A stretch of DNA of 64,000 nt from Owenweeksia sp048267305 (GTDB lineage: Bacteria > Bacteroidota > Bacteroidia > Flavobacteriales > Schleiferiaceae). Numbering within the stretch: the stretch's first letter is position 1; each line of letters opens with the position of its first letter. Both the position numbers and the translations under genes were made by a program. The notes below the pieces were generated by a model, which was not told the DNA's origin, searched no databases, and was given only the letters and a program-made list of their open reading frames with translations. Positions 43,575 to 52,485 of this stretch are shown piece after piece. The stretch is taken from positions 163,037 through 227,036 of the forward strand of contig JBLWXT010000003.1 in the NCBI GenBank assembly GCA_048267305.1. Reading direction: 5' to 3'.

Positions 43575-44857
43575 ACGTATGCTGTGCGCTTTACACGAAA
43601 TAGCAACAGTAAGCCAATAACAAAAAACACAGCCAGCGATAAGGCACTGAGTCTCATACTTCCCGTTAATTGAATGAGCCAGCCGTAGGTGATTGTACCT
43701 ATTACTATGGCAATCTTTTCGGATACATCGTAAAAACTGAAAAAGGAGGCGTGTGCTTCGGTCTTTGGCAATAGTTTAGAGTAAGTACTGCGGCTCATGG
43801 CTTGTATTCCTCCCATCACCAGCCCTACTAAACCACCTACTATATAAAACTTCAGTTCAATTAAAGCGTCATCGGCTTTTAGTGAGTAGGCAAAAAAGCA
43901 AATGCCGGCCCATATCACCACACTTATCTTGATAGACTGGAGGTTCCCGAACTTTTCGGACAGTTTTGAAAATAACCAGGCTCCAAAAATTCCAACAAAC
44001 TGAATGATAAGGATAGTGAGGATGAGCTTGGAAGTTTCCAGTTTAAGCTCATTGGTGCCAAAGGGAGCCGCCATGTACATCACGGTTTGTACACCCACAC
44101 TGTAAAAGAAAAAACTGTAGAGAAATCTCCTCAGTGATTTCTGCCCTTTCAATTGCTGCACTACCTTTTGTAGCTCTTTATATCCTTGAAAAATGAAGCG
44201 TTTAGGTGCTTTGTGGTGATAAGGATTTTCAGGGAGGTGCCTAAATGTGTATTGGGCAAATCCGGCCCACCATACACCTACCAACAAAAAGCTTATTCTG
44301 GTTGCCAGTCCTTTGTCGGCAATACCAAATAATTCGTGGCTTTCTATCATCACCAGATTCAGGATAAGAAGTAAAGCCGCTCCAAAATAGCCGAGCGAAA
44401 ATCCTTTGGCACTAAGAGAATCCTGTTCTTCGGGTTCGGCAATTTCTGGTAAATACGCATTGTAAAATACCAGGCTGCCCCAAAAGCCAACACTGGCCAA
44501 TATGCTCATGATTAATCCGAAATAGATGTTTCCTCCTTCAAAAAAGAAAAGTGAAGAACACGAAGCTGCACCCAGATAACAAAAAAACTTCAGAAAACTT
44601 TTTTTCTTTCCCGATCTATCGGCAATACCGGATAGGATAGGGGAGATGAAGGCCACAATTAAAAATGCCGCTGAAAGGGAATAGCTGTAAATAGCCATGT
44701 TTTCATATTCATAACCAAAAAAGGAAATGATATTGCTATCGCCCTGCTTGGTTACATTTTCAAAATAGATAGGGAATATGGCTGTGCTAATTACCAGAGA
44801 ATATACTGAGTTGGCCCAATCATAAAAGGCCCAGGCGTTTTTAGTTTTTTTGCTCAT
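43568..44857 (-). CDS. MFS transporter, UMF1/Atg22-like
   Basis: 429 aa from the ATG at 44857 (MSKKTKNAWAFYDWANSVYS). An upstream start at 44911 adds an unlikely tail. About 12 membrane helices. The AFYDWANSVYSLVI motif and AYLPEIAEPEEQDSLSAKGF are UMF1-family hallmarks. Substrate unknown, and related proteins are linked to amino-acid efflux. Confidence 0.88.
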   Translation of the reverse strand: MSKKTKNAWAFYDWANSVYSLVISTAIFPIYFENVTKQGDSNIISFFGYEYENMAIYSYSLSAAFLIVAFISPILSGIADRSGKKKSFLKFFCYLGAASCSSLFFFEGGNIYFGLIMSILASVGFWGSLVFYNAYLPEIAEPEEQDSLSAKGFSLGYFGAALLLILNLVMIESHELFGIADKGLATRISFLLVGVWWAGFAQYTFRHLPENPYHHKAPKRFIFQGYKELQKVVQQLKGQKSLRRFLYSFFFYSVGVQTVMYMAAPFGTNELKLETSKLILTILIIQFVGIFGAWLFSKLSEKFGNLQSIKISVVIWAGICFFAYSLKADDALIELKFYIVGGLVGLVMGGIQAMSRSTYSKLLPKTEAHASFFSFYDVSEKIAIVIGTITYGWLIQLTGSMRLSALSLAVFFVIGLLLLFRVKRTAYVH

Positions 44858-44971
44858 CGCGGCCAAAGATACTTTTTTGAGTAAAGTGAGAATCCACAAC
44901 TGAATATGCAAGCCTCACCTTCAATCAATAATTCTCTACACCATAGCCTGCTGCCGTTACGCCTGTAAATT

Positions 44972-44979
44972 TATCTTTG
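44972..44979 (+). promoter_or_regulatory. -7 element almost abutting nrnA start
   Basis: TATCTTTG is an exact TAnnTTTG. The nrnA ATG at 44985 starts six bases after it, so transcription would begin at about the start codon. No -33 TTG at the usual distance. Confidence 0.45.
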
Positions 44980-44984
44980 CTGCA

Positions 44985-46007
44985 ATGAAAATGTCGTCCA
45001 CCACAATTGAGCAATGCAGGGAATTGATAGCCAGTTCTGAAAGAATCGTGATTACAAATCATGTAAATCCAGACGGGGATGCTATTGGTAGTGCCGTTGG
45101 TTTACAATTAATATTGGAAGCCTTTGGGAAGTCAAGTACCATAGTTGTACCCAATGATTATCCTGATTTTTTAAAATGGATGGAGGGACCTTCCAAACCC
45201 ATAGTGTTTGAAAAGGAGAAGCAGCAGGCCACGGATATAGTACAAAATGCCGACCTGATTTTTCATCTTGACTACAATGCATTAAAGCGCAGTGGACCTA
45301 TGGAGGAAGTACTTACATCTGCCAAGGCAAAACGCATTGTAATAGATCATCATCAGCAGCCAGACGATTTTGCCGATGTGCTGATATCTGAAACTACCAT
45401 GTCTTCAACCTGTGAAATGGTGTACCACTTTGCCACTTTACTTGGTATGAATGATAAAATTACTCTGCCTTCAGCCGAATGTTTATACACAGGAATAATT
45501 ACTGATACCGGTAATTTCCGCTTTAGCGGGACAACCCCGGTGACACATGAGGTGGCAGCAAGGCTTTTGGAGAAAGGCGTGAAACCCCATGATATAGCCG
45601 CCAGAGTGTATGACAACAACTCCGTAAACAGATTGGGACTTTTAGGAAGAACCCTGGAGCGCATGGTGGTATTACCGGAATATAAGGCTGTGCTGATGAG
45701 CCTTTCGGCTGATGATTTGGCAGAGTTTAATTACCAAAAAGGTGATACAGAGGGTTTTGTGAATTATGGCTTGTCTATTTCAGGTATTATGTTGAGCATA
45801 TTTTTGAGCGAAAAGGATGGGCTTATAAAAATGTCGTTTCGATCCAAGGGCGATTTTAATGTAAACCTGATGGCTCGCCAACTGTTTGATGGCGGTGGGC
45901 ACGTAAATGCTGCCGGAGCCGTTTCTGAACTTAGCCTTGAGGCGACCCTAAAAAAGATAAAGGCCGAACTTCCAAATTATAGCAATGAGTTACATAATGC
46001 CCGGTAA
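44985..46007 (+). CDS. nrnA: DHH-family oligoribonuclease/pAp phosphatase NrnA
   Basis: 340 aa. DHH motifs: VITNHVNPDGDAIGSAVGLQ, DLIFHLDYNAL, RIVIDHHQQPDDF and TDTGNFRFSGTT, with DHHA1 at the C-terminus (DGLIKMSFRSKG, FDGGGHVNAAGA). Degrades short RNAs and pAp. Overlaps the GldI-like gene (start at 45985 or 45997), consistent with co-transcription with the PPIase block. Confidence 0.92.
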   Translation: MKMSSTTIEQCRELIASSERIVITNHVNPDGDAIGSAVGLQLILEAFGKSSTIVVPNDYPDFLKWMEGPSKPIVFEKEKQQATDIVQNADLIFHLDYNALKRSGPMEEVLTSAKAKRIVIDHHQQPDDFADVLISETTMSSTCEMVYHFATLLGMNDKITLPSAECLYTGIITDTGNFRFSGTTPVTHEVAARLLEKGVKPHDIAARVYDNNSVNRLGLLGRTLERMVVLPEYKAVLMSLSADDLAEFNYQKGDTEGFVNYGLSISGIMLSIFLSEKDGLIKMSFRSKGDFNVNLMARQLFDGGGHVNAAGAVSELSLEATLKKIKAELPNYSNELHNAR

Positions 46008-46548
46008 GTACAAACTGCCGTTTTATATCATTATAATGGCTGTTTCGATATTGAGTTGCGAGTGCAGCAGCCGAAGCGGACAACAGGAATACCCTGATGA
46101 AACCTCAGTGGAAACCAATAGAATAGAAGCACGTAGAGACTTTCTGAAAAAGGAAAGAGAATCTATTGAAGCTTATCAAAAGGATAATGATCTGAAACTT
46201 AACCGAACCGGCACAGGATTATACTATAAGATAATAAAGGATCAACCTGGCAACGATACCATAAAAACCGGAGACGTTGTGGAGTATGCCTATAACATAT
46301 ACTCGCTGGATGGCCATCTGTTATATTCATCAGAGGGAATAGGTGCAGCATCTTTAAAGATTGATAAACAGGAAGCTGAGATAGGCTTGCACGAAGCTCT
46401 GAAGTTATTGGGCCTTGGGGATGAGGGGCTATTTATATTACCTTCGCACCTCGCGTTTGGGGTGGCTGGTAATCAGGATAAAGTACCTCCCATGACCCCA
46501 CTGCGCTACGAATTGAAAGTTATTAATATCCAAAAATCGAAATCCTGA
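45985..46548 (+). CDS. gldI: GldI-like FKBP lipoprotein
   Basis: 187 aa. Signal peptide with lipobox (IIIMAVSILSCECSS). A charged linker (FLKKERESIEAYQKDNDLKL) then an FKBP domain (GLYYKIIKDQPGNDTIKTGD, LHEALKLLGLGDEGLFILPS, FGVAGNQDKVPPMTPLRYEL). This is the plan of gliding-motility PPIase GldI. An in-frame ATG at 45997 is an equally good start. It is followed after five bases by the first of three cyclophilin-FKBP fusions. Confidence 0.78.
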   Translation: MSYIMPGKYKLPFYIIIMAVSILSCECSSRSGQQEYPDETSVETNRIEARRDFLKKERESIEAYQKDNDLKLNRTGTGLYYKIIKDQPGNDTIKTGDVVEYAYNIYSLDGHLLYSSEGIGAASLKIDKQEAEIGLHEALKLLGLGDEGLFILPSHLAFGVAGNQDKVPPMTPLRYELKVINIQKSKS

Positions 46549-46553
46549 ATAAT

Positions 46554-47633
46554 ATGAGAAAACTTGTAATGACAGCCCTGATTGCTTCAGGGCTGATGAT
46601 GAGCTGTAACCAATCATCTCAATCAAATGCCTCTGATGAAACTGAAAACCTGGAAGATGGTATTTACGCTAAGTTAGAAACAAGCATGGGGAATATTGTC
46701 TTCAAATTTGAGCTAGACAAGGCCCCAATCACTTCAGCAAATTTTATCGCATTGGCAGAGGGTAATATGCCCAATGTATCCGAAGAATTTAAAGGTAAGC
46801 CTTACTTTGATGGTCTTACCTTTCATCGCGTTATTCCCAATTTTATGATTCAGGGTGGTGATCCTGCCGGCAATGGTCAGGGTGGTCCGGGATATCAGTT
46901 TGTTAATGAAACCAATAACGATCTTACCCATGATAAAGGCGTGGTTTCTATGGCTAATGCAGGTCCTAATACCAATGGTAGTCAATTCTTTATTACTGTG
47001 GCGCCAACTAAGCAATTGGACGGTGGCTACAGCATATTTGGAAAAGTTGTAAGTGGTCAGGAAATAGCCGACTCAATATCAAATGTAGCCCGTAGCCCGC
47101 AGGATGCTCCAAATACACCTGTTATAATGAATAAGGTTACTATCATTCGCAAGGGTGAGGCCGCTCAAAATTTTGATGCTCCAGCCGTATTTAAGCAAAA
47201 ACAGGAAGAATTGGCAGCAGCTGCTGAGGAAGAGGCAAAGCTTGCCATGAAGGAAGTTGACTCCATGAGCGCTGGTTTTGAGATTACCGGGTCTGGTTTA
47301 AGAATAAAAATCACCGAACAGGGAAAAGGAAAGGTAAATCCACAGCCTGGTGAAACTGTAAGTGTTCACTATACTGGTATGTTGTTAAACGGAGACAAAT
47401 TTGACAGCTCAGTTGATCGCGGACAGCCTATTGAGTTTAAACTTGGTATTGGTCAGGTGATAAAAGGATGGGATGAAGGTATTGGCATGATGCGCACTGG
47501 CGATAAGGCCCGGTTGGTTATTCCTCCGGCTTTGGCTTATGGTGCACAAGGTCGCCCACCGGTAATTCCTGCTAATAGCTGGTTGGTTTTTGATGTAGAG
47601 TTGGTGGATATTAAGAAAGACGCTACCAAGTAG
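46554..47633 (+). CDS. Cyclophilin-FKBP fusion PPIase, lipoprotein form
   Basis: 359 aa. Leader MRKLVMTALIASGLMMSCNQ with lipobox MMSC. Cyclophilin domain (about 40-200): PYFDGLTFHRVIPNFMIQGG, GPNTNGSQFFITVAPTKQLD. A charged helical linker, then an FKBP domain (about 255-355): VSVHYTGMLLNGDKFDSSVD, IKGWDEGIGMM, ARLVIPPALAYG, NSWLVFDVELVDI. Both PPIase domains carry the usual core residues. Predicted lipid-anchored in the periplasm or outer membrane, helping fold exported proteins. Confidence 0.92.
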   Translation: MRKLVMTALIASGLMMSCNQSSQSNASDETENLEDGIYAKLETSMGNIVFKFELDKAPITSANFIALAEGNMPNVSEEFKGKPYFDGLTFHRVIPNFMIQGGDPAGNGQGGPGYQFVNETNNDLTHDKGVVSMANAGPNTNGSQFFITVAPTKQLDGGYSIFGKVVSGQEIADSISNVARSPQDAPNTPVIMNKVTIIRKGEAAQNFDAPAVFKQKQEELAAAAEEEAKLAMKEVDSMSAGFEITGSGLRIKITEQGKGKVNPQPGETVSVHYTGMLLNGDKFDSSVDRGQPIEFKLGIGQVIKGWDEGIGMMRTGDKARLVIPPALAYGAQGRPPVIPANSWLVFDVELVDIKKDATK

Positions 47634-47716
47634 TTTTCTAAAGTAATGTTATCAGCGGTGGCCGCATGGCTTTTGCAGTGGCCCCGTTGGTCTAAACTCA
47701 CAAATCCCGAAAATTG

Positions 47717-48778
47717 ATGAAGAAATTAATGATTTCAGTCCTGTTGCTTACAGGATTTATACTGAGCAGTAGCGCTCAGAAAAGTGTTGCCGTGAATGGC
47801 GAGGATGTAAAGCTTGAAGAAGGTATTTACGCACATCTGGCCACTAATAAAGGGGATATTCTTTTCAAATTTGAATTGGAAAAGGCTCCCATTACCTGTG
47901 CCAGCTTTATTGCTTTGGCAGAAGGTAACATGCCATCTGTATCAGAAGCCTATAAGGGTAAGCCTTATTTTGATGGCCTTACATTTCACAGGGTAATTCC
48001 AAAATTCATGATTCAAGGTGGCGATCCTTCTGGTAATGGATCTGGTGGCCCAGGCTATCAGTTTGTTAACGAAACGGACAATGACCTTACCCATGATAAA
48101 GGCGTGGTTTCCATGGCTAATGCAGGACCAAATACCAATGGCAGCCAGTTTTTTATAACTGTAGCGCCTACCAAGCAATTGGATGGTGGCTACACCATTT
48201 TTGGTAAAGTGATAAAGGGACAGGAAGTGGCCGATGCCATTTCCCTGGTTCCCAGAAATGGTGCCGATAAGCCTAATGAAGCCGTGGTGATGAATAAGGT
48301 TACCATACTTCGCAATGGCAGGGATGCCAAGAAATATGATGCGCCAAAGGTATTTCAGGAAGCACAGGAAAAATTAACAGAGGCAGAAAGAGAGAAGGAA
48401 AAAGAAGCAATGAAGGTTATTGATGATATGACCAAAGGCTATGAGGTAACTCCTTCCGGTTTGAGAATAAAAATCACCGAAAAGGGTGATGGAGCAACAC
48501 AGGCCAAGGCAGGGCAAACCGTAAGTGTACACTACACTGGTACTTTGGTGAATGGTAAAAAATTCGACAGTTCTGTAGATCGCGGAGAGCCCATTTCTTT
48601 TGCTCTTGGAAGAGGCCAGGTAATAAAAGGATGGGATGAAGGCATTGCCATGATGAAGGTAGGAGATAAAGCCCGCCTGGTAATTCCTCCGGATTTGGCG
48701 TATGGCTCAAGAGGACAAGGACCTATTCCTGCCAATAGCTGGTTGATTTTTGATGTTGAATTGGTAGATATAAAATAA
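47717..48778 (+). CDS. Cyclophilin-FKBP fusion PPIase, exported form
   Basis: 353 aa from the ATG at 47717 (preceded by an in-frame TTG that I do not use). Signal peptide MKKLMISVLLLTGFILSSSA without a lipobox, so soluble periplasmic or secreted. Strongly similar to the preceding gene throughout: PYFDGLTFHRVIPKFMIQGG, GPNTNGSQFFITVAPTKQLD, VSVHYTGTLVNGKKFDSSVD, ARLVIPPDLAYGSRG. Evidently a tandem duplicate with a changed export signal. Confidence 0.92.
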   Translation: MKKLMISVLLLTGFILSSSAQKSVAVNGEDVKLEEGIYAHLATNKGDILFKFELEKAPITCASFIALAEGNMPSVSEAYKGKPYFDGLTFHRVIPKFMIQGGDPSGNGSGGPGYQFVNETDNDLTHDKGVVSMANAGPNTNGSQFFITVAPTKQLDGGYTIFGKVIKGQEVADAISLVPRNGADKPNEAVVMNKVTILRNGRDAKKYDAPKVFQEAQEKLTEAEREKEKEAMKVIDDMTKGYEVTPSGLRIKITEKGDGATQAKAGQTVSVHYTGTLVNGKKFDSSVDRGEPISFALGRGQVIKGWDEGIAMMKVGDKARLVIPPDLAYGSRGQGPIPANSWLIFDVELVDIK

Positions 48779-48783
48779 GATAG

Positions 48784-49716
48784 ATGAGCGAAGGAATATT
48801 TGCGAGGTTCAATACCTCCAAGGGAGAAATTTTAGTAGAACTTTTTCATAAGCGTACTCCTATGACCGTGGCCAACTTTGTTGGCCTGGCAGAAGGGAAA
48901 ATCGAGAATAAAGCCAAGGCAATTGGAGAACCTTATTACGATGGATTAAAGTTTCACCGTGTAATCAACGACTTTATGGTTCAGGGTGGTGATCCTCAGG
49001 GTAGCGGTGCCGGTGGCCCGGGATATAACTTTCCTGATGAGTTTGATAGCAGTCTTAAGCATGATGCCCCGGGAGTACTTTCTATGGCCAATGCCGGACC
49101 AGGAACCAATGGTAGCCAGTTTTTTATAACACATATACCTACAGCGTGGTTGGATGGCAAGCACACTGTATTTGGTAAAGTTGTAGAAGGAATGGATGTG
49201 GTTAACAGCATTGTGCAAAATGATGTTATTGAAACATTAACCATTGAACGTAAAGGTGGAGATGCTGAAAATTTTGATGCTGCAGAGGTATTCAAAAGCT
49301 TTTTAAACAAAAAAGACGAAATGGCCAGCAACGCTAAAAAGAAGGCCATGGCAGCTGTGGAAGAGGCCAGTAATGGTTTTGAAAAAACAGCTTCGGATTT
49401 GCGCTTTAAAATTACCGAAAAAGGTGCTGGTGTAAAAGCTGAGAATGGAAAGAACGTAGCCGTTCACTATAAAGGTATGTTGATGGACGGAACCGTATTT
49501 GACGATTCCTCACAACGTGGCGAGCCTATCAGTTTTAAACTTGGCGAAGGCCGTGTTATTCCGGGTTGGGAAGAAAGCATTGCGAAACTAAGCGAAGGCG
49601 ATAAAGCCCGATTGGTTATTCCTCCAAACTTAGCTTACGGCAGTGCAGGTGCTGGTGGTGTTATTCCTCCAAATGCCTGGCTGATATTTGATGTAGAATT
49701 AGTGAAAGTGAGTTAG
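48784..49716 (+). CDS. Cyclophilin-FKBP fusion PPIase, cytoplasmic form
   Basis: 310 aa starting MSEGIFARFNTSKGEILVEL with no signal peptide, hence cytoplasmic. Cyclophilin core KFHRVINDFMVQGGDPQGSG and GPGTNGSQFFITHIPTAWLD, FKBP core VAVHYKGMLMDGTVFDDSSQ, IPGWEESIAKL and ARLVIPPNLAYGSAGAGGVI. More diverged than the other two copies. Five bases after the preceding gene. A strong terminator follows at 49816. Confidence 0.92.
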   Translation: MSEGIFARFNTSKGEILVELFHKRTPMTVANFVGLAEGKIENKAKAIGEPYYDGLKFHRVINDFMVQGGDPQGSGAGGPGYNFPDEFDSSLKHDAPGVLSMANAGPGTNGSQFFITHIPTAWLDGKHTVFGKVVEGMDVVNSIVQNDVIETLTIERKGGDAENFDAAEVFKSFLNKKDEMASNAKKKAMAAVEEASNGFEKTASDLRFKITEKGAGVKAENGKNVAVHYKGMLMDGTVFDDSSQRGEPISFKLGEGRVIPGWEESIAKLSEGDKARLVIPPNLAYGSAGAGGVIPPNAWLIFDVELVKVS

Positions 49717-49815
49717 TAGTAAATTGTACGATCTAAGTTTTACAATGTACATTGATCGCCTAGCAGGCGAATAAGTAACACGAAGAAAGGGATAAATCCT
49801 TTTCCTGATAAAATG

Positions 49816-49846
49816 AAAGCCGCTTCAACATTGTTGAAGCGGCTTT
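49816..49846. terminator. Bidirectional intrinsic terminator
   Basis: Perfect 15-bp stem AAAGCCGCTTCAACA / TGTTGAAGCGGCTTT with a single T between, followed by TTGATTTTT on the plus strand and preceded by A-rich sequence, so it works both ways. It separates the PPIase block from the convergent TonB-receptor gene. Confidence 0.85.
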
Positions 49847-49881
49847 TTGATTTTTATACCGATGACTGCTCCAGGCGGAGT

Positions 49882-52263
49882 TTAAATTCCGCCCATATCT
49901 CCATCCACATCGCCACCGCTTCTGCTTGGTCGGCTTTTCTTTTGATTGAGCCTGTAGGTAAAACTCAACACCAGCTGCCTTTGGCGCCACTGAAATTCTG
50001 AATAACTGTCAAAGTTATCACCATTGGTATAGGCCCTTCTTTTTCGGGTGTTGAAGATATCTCGCACCGAGAAGGTAATGGTGGCATTATCCTTAAAAAG
50101 ATCCTTACTCCAACCAATGTCGGCAGATAACATTTCCAATCTTCTCCCCTGTGCAGTGGTAGATGGTCCAAGATAGTTCAAACTCAATTGAAGATCACTC
50201 TTCCAAAAGGTAAACTTGTTCATAATGCGACCCTGTGAGCTGAAGTTGGCATTACCATAATCCACACCCTCATAACTACCCGTAGTAATAGCGTTATAGA
50301 TGTTGGCATTAAGGCTTAGATTATACCATGAAAGTGGCTTCAGGTTAAAGTTAAACTCCACACCATAAGCGTCCTGCACAGCGAGGTTTATAGGAAAACT
50401 TACCGTCCCACCAGAATCGGTGGGAAGTTGGATACGCTCCGTAACATTGGTACGGTGGCGATAGTACACCCCTCCGTATATGCTTCCTTTTTTTAGGTAA
50501 CGCAGGTAGCCTGTTTCATAGGAGTCTGTGTACTCCGGATTTAAATCCGGATTACCGCCCCTCACATTTACATTGTCTGAGTAGCTTGAAAAGGGGAGTA
50601 GTGCCCTAAACCAAGGACGGCTAATCCTGCGGCTGTAGTTTAACTGCCAGTCACTGGTCTTGTTAATTTTCCATGTAAGGAAGGCACTGGGAAAGAAGTT
50701 GATATACTCCTTATTGTTGGTTTCCTGCTCTTTTACCAACTCAGTGGTAATGTCGGAATACTCGGCTCTTACACCCAGCTGATAGCTCAGTTTTTTGAAG
50801 CCATCGCTGTAAATAAGGTATCCTGCATAAATGTTTTCGGTGTAGCGAAAGTCATTGGTAAATTGCTCCAGAGGCACATACTCTCCAATTGAATTTTGAT
50901 TGGATACCCCATAATCATTTATGATATCCCGTAAGGTAGACTTAGCTCCAATTTCCATCTGACGCTTATCGGTAAATGGTTTTACGTAATCCAGCTGCAT
51001 CAAAATGGTTCTTTCATCTTCCTGATTGTACACCTTCTGCAACAGATCGGGTGAGCCCTCGGCATAGGTTTGTACTATATCGGAGTTCTCGCGGTCGTCC
51101 GAATCCTGATACTTAAAATCTGCGGTAAGCTTATGATCCTTGCCCTTAAACTGCTTTTCGTAGTGGATGTCTGCTTCCAGGTTCAGGCCTGTTTCGGTTT
51201 CCTGATCAAAGCGAGAAGTTTGACTCATCAAATTGCCGTTACCGTCAAAGATGTCGTAGTCGATGGTAACTTCATTGTTGGATAAAGAAGGGCGATATAG
51301 AAAGGTACCTGTGATGGTTTGGGTAGGAGTGAGGGAGTAATCCGCTCCAAAGCGCAGGGTAGCACTGCTTCCACCTCGCAGTTGATCTCTGGTGGAATAT
51401 TGATTTACGCTACTGTCTGCATCCGGGAAGTAAAAGTTTTGATCGGTATATCCACCACCTGGCGAGCGTCTGTAATTAATGGCTCCATTGGCAAACCAGT
51501 TGAATTTTCCGGTGCGGTAATTTATTCCTGCGGAAGCACCAAAGTCTTCCGGGTAACCGGCATTTACCTCAAACGTACCATTAATGCCTTTCCGCTGATC
51601 TTTCTTTAAAACGATATTGATAATGCCGGCCTCGCCTTCCGCATCATAACGGGCTGAAGGATTTGTAATAACTTCAATACGCTCTATCATGCTGCCCTGT
51701 AACATTCTCAAGGCTGCCGCAGGATCAGTACCGATCAGTCCAGAGGGTTTACCATCAATTAGTATGCGTACATTTTCGCTTCCGCGAAGACTTACATTAC
51801 CCTCCACATCCACACTTACGGAGGGTACATTATTTAGTATGTCAGAGGCATTGGAACCCTTACTGGCAACATCAGCCGCCACATTAAAAACGCGTTTATC
51901 CTGTTTGAGCTCCATGAGGTTGGCCTGGGTAACTACTGTTACTTCCTCCAGTGTAGCTGCGGATTCCAACAGCCCAAGTACACCAAGGTCAACAGTTGTA
52001 TTGCCTTCAGTTAAACTAATCATTTTTACCAGTTTTTGAAAGGAGATAAAGGTTACTTCCAGGCGGTAGTCCCCTTGAGGAAGTTTTAGTGAAAAGTTGC
52101 CATCAGGGCCTGTAGTAGTGCCGGCAATCACTTTTTCATCCTGATAAACAGAGATGGCAGCTCCCGGTAAGGGGTTTTCATCTGCGTCAGTAATCTTGCC
52201 TGTAACCTGTGCCTTAGCTAAATAAACTCCCAAAAGGAGTAGAAGGGTAAACCATTTTTCCAT
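49882..52263 (-). CDS. TonB-dependent-type outer-membrane receptor
   Basis: 793 aa from the ATG at 52263 (MEKWFTLLLLLGVYLAKAQV). The longer start at 52374 has no signal. An N-terminal carboxypeptidase-regulatory-like domain (KITDADENPLPGAAISVYQD), a plug with SNASDILNNVPSVSVDVEG, SLRGSENVRILIDGKPSGL and a beta-barrel of the OMP_b-brl_3 type, with RISRPWFRALLPFSSYSDNV and GGNPDLNPEYTDSYETGYL. The C-terminus is Gly/Asp-rich and lacks the usual final aromatic. Substrate unknown. Confidence 0.9.
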   Translation of the reverse strand: MEKWFTLLLLLGVYLAKAQVTGKITDADENPLPGAAISVYQDEKVIAGTTTGPDGNFSLKLPQGDYRLEVTFISFQKLVKMISLTEGNTTVDLGVLGLLESAATLEEVTVVTQANLMELKQDKRVFNVAADVASKGSNASDILNNVPSVSVDVEGNVSLRGSENVRILIDGKPSGLIGTDPAAALRMLQGSMIERIEVITNPSARYDAEGEAGIINIVLKKDQRKGINGTFEVNAGYPEDFGASAGINYRTGKFNWFANGAINYRRSPGGGYTDQNFYFPDADSSVNQYSTRDQLRGGSSATLRFGADYSLTPTQTITGTFLYRPSLSNNEVTIDYDIFDGNGNLMSQTSRFDQETETGLNLEADIHYEKQFKGKDHKLTADFKYQDSDDRENSDIVQTYAEGSPDLLQKVYNQEDERTILMQLDYVKPFTDKRQMEIGAKSTLRDIINDYGVSNQNSIGEYVPLEQFTNDFRYTENIYAGYLIYSDGFKKLSYQLGVRAEYSDITTELVKEQETNNKEYINFFPSAFLTWKINKTSDWQLNYSRRISRPWFRALLPFSSYSDNVNVRGGNPDLNPEYTDSYETGYLRYLKKGSIYGGVYYRHRTNVTERIQLPTDSGGTVSFPINLAVQDAYGVEFNFNLKPLSWYNLSLNANIYNAITTGSYEGVDYGNANFSSQGRIMNKFTFWKSDLQLSLNYLGPSTTAQGRRLEMLSADIGWSKDLFKDNATITFSVRDIFNTRKRRAYTNGDNFDSYSEFQWRQRQLVLSFTYRLNQKKSRPSRSGGDVDGDMGGI

Positions 52264-52485
52264 GGTGCAAAAGTAATTTTTTGTAGGGTGATTAATGCAG
52301 TGCGGTTCATAGACAAGTTCTATGCCAAGGACTGTGGCTTTTGATGAGAGCAAATAGAAAAGGTATAAAATCAAAAAAAAACATTTGTAAGAATGGAATT
52401 ACGGAAGTATTTTACTTTATTTGAGCCAGCTGCTTAGTGGATGAGGAGTTGTTTAATAGTTTAAAACCATGATGTCGGCTACCCC

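Noticed and set aside
51070..52039. Plus-strand open frames within the TonB-receptor region
   Set aside because: They lie antisense to the receptor gene and show no recognisable domains.
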